DNA of 64,000 nt from Paenibacillus marchantiae (GTDB taxonomy: Bacteria > Bacillota > Bacilli > Paenibacillales > Paenibacillaceae), in NCBI RefSeq assembly GCF_028771845.1, contig NZ_CP118270.1:744001-808000 (forward strand). The letters are read 5' to 3'. How positions within the stretch are numbered: the first letter of the stretch is position 1; the number at the start of each line of letters is the position of its first letter. The notes below the pieces were generated by a model. That model made no database searches, had not been told where the DNA came from, and worked only from the letters and a program-made list of their open reading frames with translations. Position numbers and translations under genes: made by a program. This document shows, one piece after another, positions 63,528 through 64,000 of this stretch.

Positions 63528-63803
63528 CTAACCTCCCGAACTGCGGAAGAAGCTGCCAAAGCCGCTCGATTTTGAACTGGATTTGCTGTAGGAGCTGCTG
63601 TCCTTGTTGCTCCGATAGGACGATCCGCCACCGTAATAATAGTGCCCACTGCTGGAGTCATATTCACATCCGGTATCGTATTCCGGGTCACACTCATCGC
63701 TATTGCTGCTACAACCGGATAATACGGCTGGAACCGCAAGCATTAGCGAGAAGGCAACCAGCTTGGCGCGTGATCCAGGTTTGGGTTTGGGATTTTCGTC
63801 CAT
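63528..63803 (-). CDS. Small Ser/Gly/Tyr-rich lipoprotein
   Basis: A 91-residue lipoprotein. A basic N terminus (NPKPKPGSRAKL) leads into a short hydrophobic stretch and the lipobox VLSGC. The mature part has two more Cys (DECDPEYDTGCEYD), then a tail rich in Ser, Gly, Tyr and Lys ending SGFGSFFRSSGG. The position between a YjfK-like gene end and the synthetase gene recalls YgiB/YjfM (DUF1190) of enterobacteria. AAGGAGG precedes the ATG. It is likely an exported substrate or partner of the synthetase. Confidence 0.78.
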   Translation of the reverse strand: MDENPKPKPGSRAKLVAFSLMLAVPAVLSGCSSNSDECDPEYDTGCEYDSSSGHYYYGGGSSYRSNKDSSSYSKSSSKSSGFGSFFRSSGG

Positions 63804-64000
63804 TACAAATCTACCTCCTTCATAAAAAACAACACTTTCTTGCGATCCGCATCCAACACGGAATACACAAATTCATAGGTCGTACCGCCCCGGACCATGT
63901 AATGGTCCAGCAGTTGCTCGGCAAGTTCCATCGTGTACGAGGAGGATTCTGCCAAGTCCAATTCCTGAAATGCACACCCATTCCACAGCATGTATTCCGC
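63803..64000 (-). CDS. C-terminal end of an unidentified protein, cut by the window edge
   Basis: The last 65 residues of a reverse-strand gene whose start lies beyond the window. The readable part includes NGCAFQELDLAESSSYTMEL, AEQLLDHYMVRGGTTYEFVY and SVLDADRKKVLFFMKEVDL. The stop overlaps the lipoprotein start (TAATG). By position it may correspond to the DUF2491/DUF4178 (YjfK-like) member of this operon type. I cannot confirm this from the fragment. Confidence 0.6.
   Translation of the reverse strand, partial: AEYMLWNGCAFQELDLAESSSYTMELAEQLLDHYMVRGGTTYEFVYSVLDADRKKVLFFMKEVDL

Overview
The window looks like a chromosomal segment of a spore-forming, low-to-middle-GC Firmicute, most likely Paenibacillus. 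This rests on strong AGGAGG-type ribosome binding sites, frequent TTG/GTG starts, a GlpP-type antiterminator with a glpD leader terminator, a TagO-type transferase, a cydABCD operon behind Rex-like operators, and CUT1 sugar ABC cassettes. I saw no rRNA, tRNA, CRISPR array, phage or complete IS element.

Layout. 0.2-7.7 kb: a divergent DoxX/HxlR pair, a Gfo/Idh-type oxidoreductase, the glycerol module glpP-glpK-glpD, and ribA (GTP cyclohydrolase II). 8.0-12.8 kb: a CUT1 ABC sugar importer followed by a gluconokinase-type FGGY kinase. 13.2-16.0 kb: an NTF2-fold protein divergent from an ArsR-like regulator, an unrecognised 271-residue protein, and a TagO/WecA-type phosphosugar transferase. 16.2-22.4 kb: cydA-cydB-cydD-cydC, the cytochrome bd oxidase and its ABC exporter, with two Rex-like operators upstream.

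22.8-37.3 kb is the most unusual part. A forward run encodes a GT-like/TPR-like protein, a GT2 and a GT4 glycosyltransferase and a methyltransferase. Facing it are three reverse-strand GT2-TPR glycosyltransferases. Next come a 549-residue protein built from 21 Thr-rich repeat units, a smaller protein that shares its C-terminal domain, and a divergent pair of paralogous Ser/Thr/Gly-rich proteins behind a sigma-K-like promoter. I read this as a candidate system for making and glycosylating a surface or spore-coat protein. The function is inferred.

37.3-43.0 kb: an MFS transporter with a winged-helix/TPR regulator, and an ABC importer of the TrpXYZ-like class. 43.3-49.7 kb: a decayed Rpn nuclease gene, a SufR-like regulator, the tRNA hydroxylase trhO, and an M20 amidohydrolase with a YfcC-type carrier and a LysR regulator. 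49.8-54.7 kb: a two-component system with a beta-propeller-like lipoprotein, a second Rpn pseudogene and an AraC-type remnant. 55-60 kb: a MATE transporter, the relic tail of an ABC permease, and a second CUT1 sugar importer. 60-64 kb: an LspA-family peptidase, a nucleoside hydrolase, and the start of a DUF350 / glutathionylspermidine-synthase-like / small lipoprotein operon that runs off the right edge.
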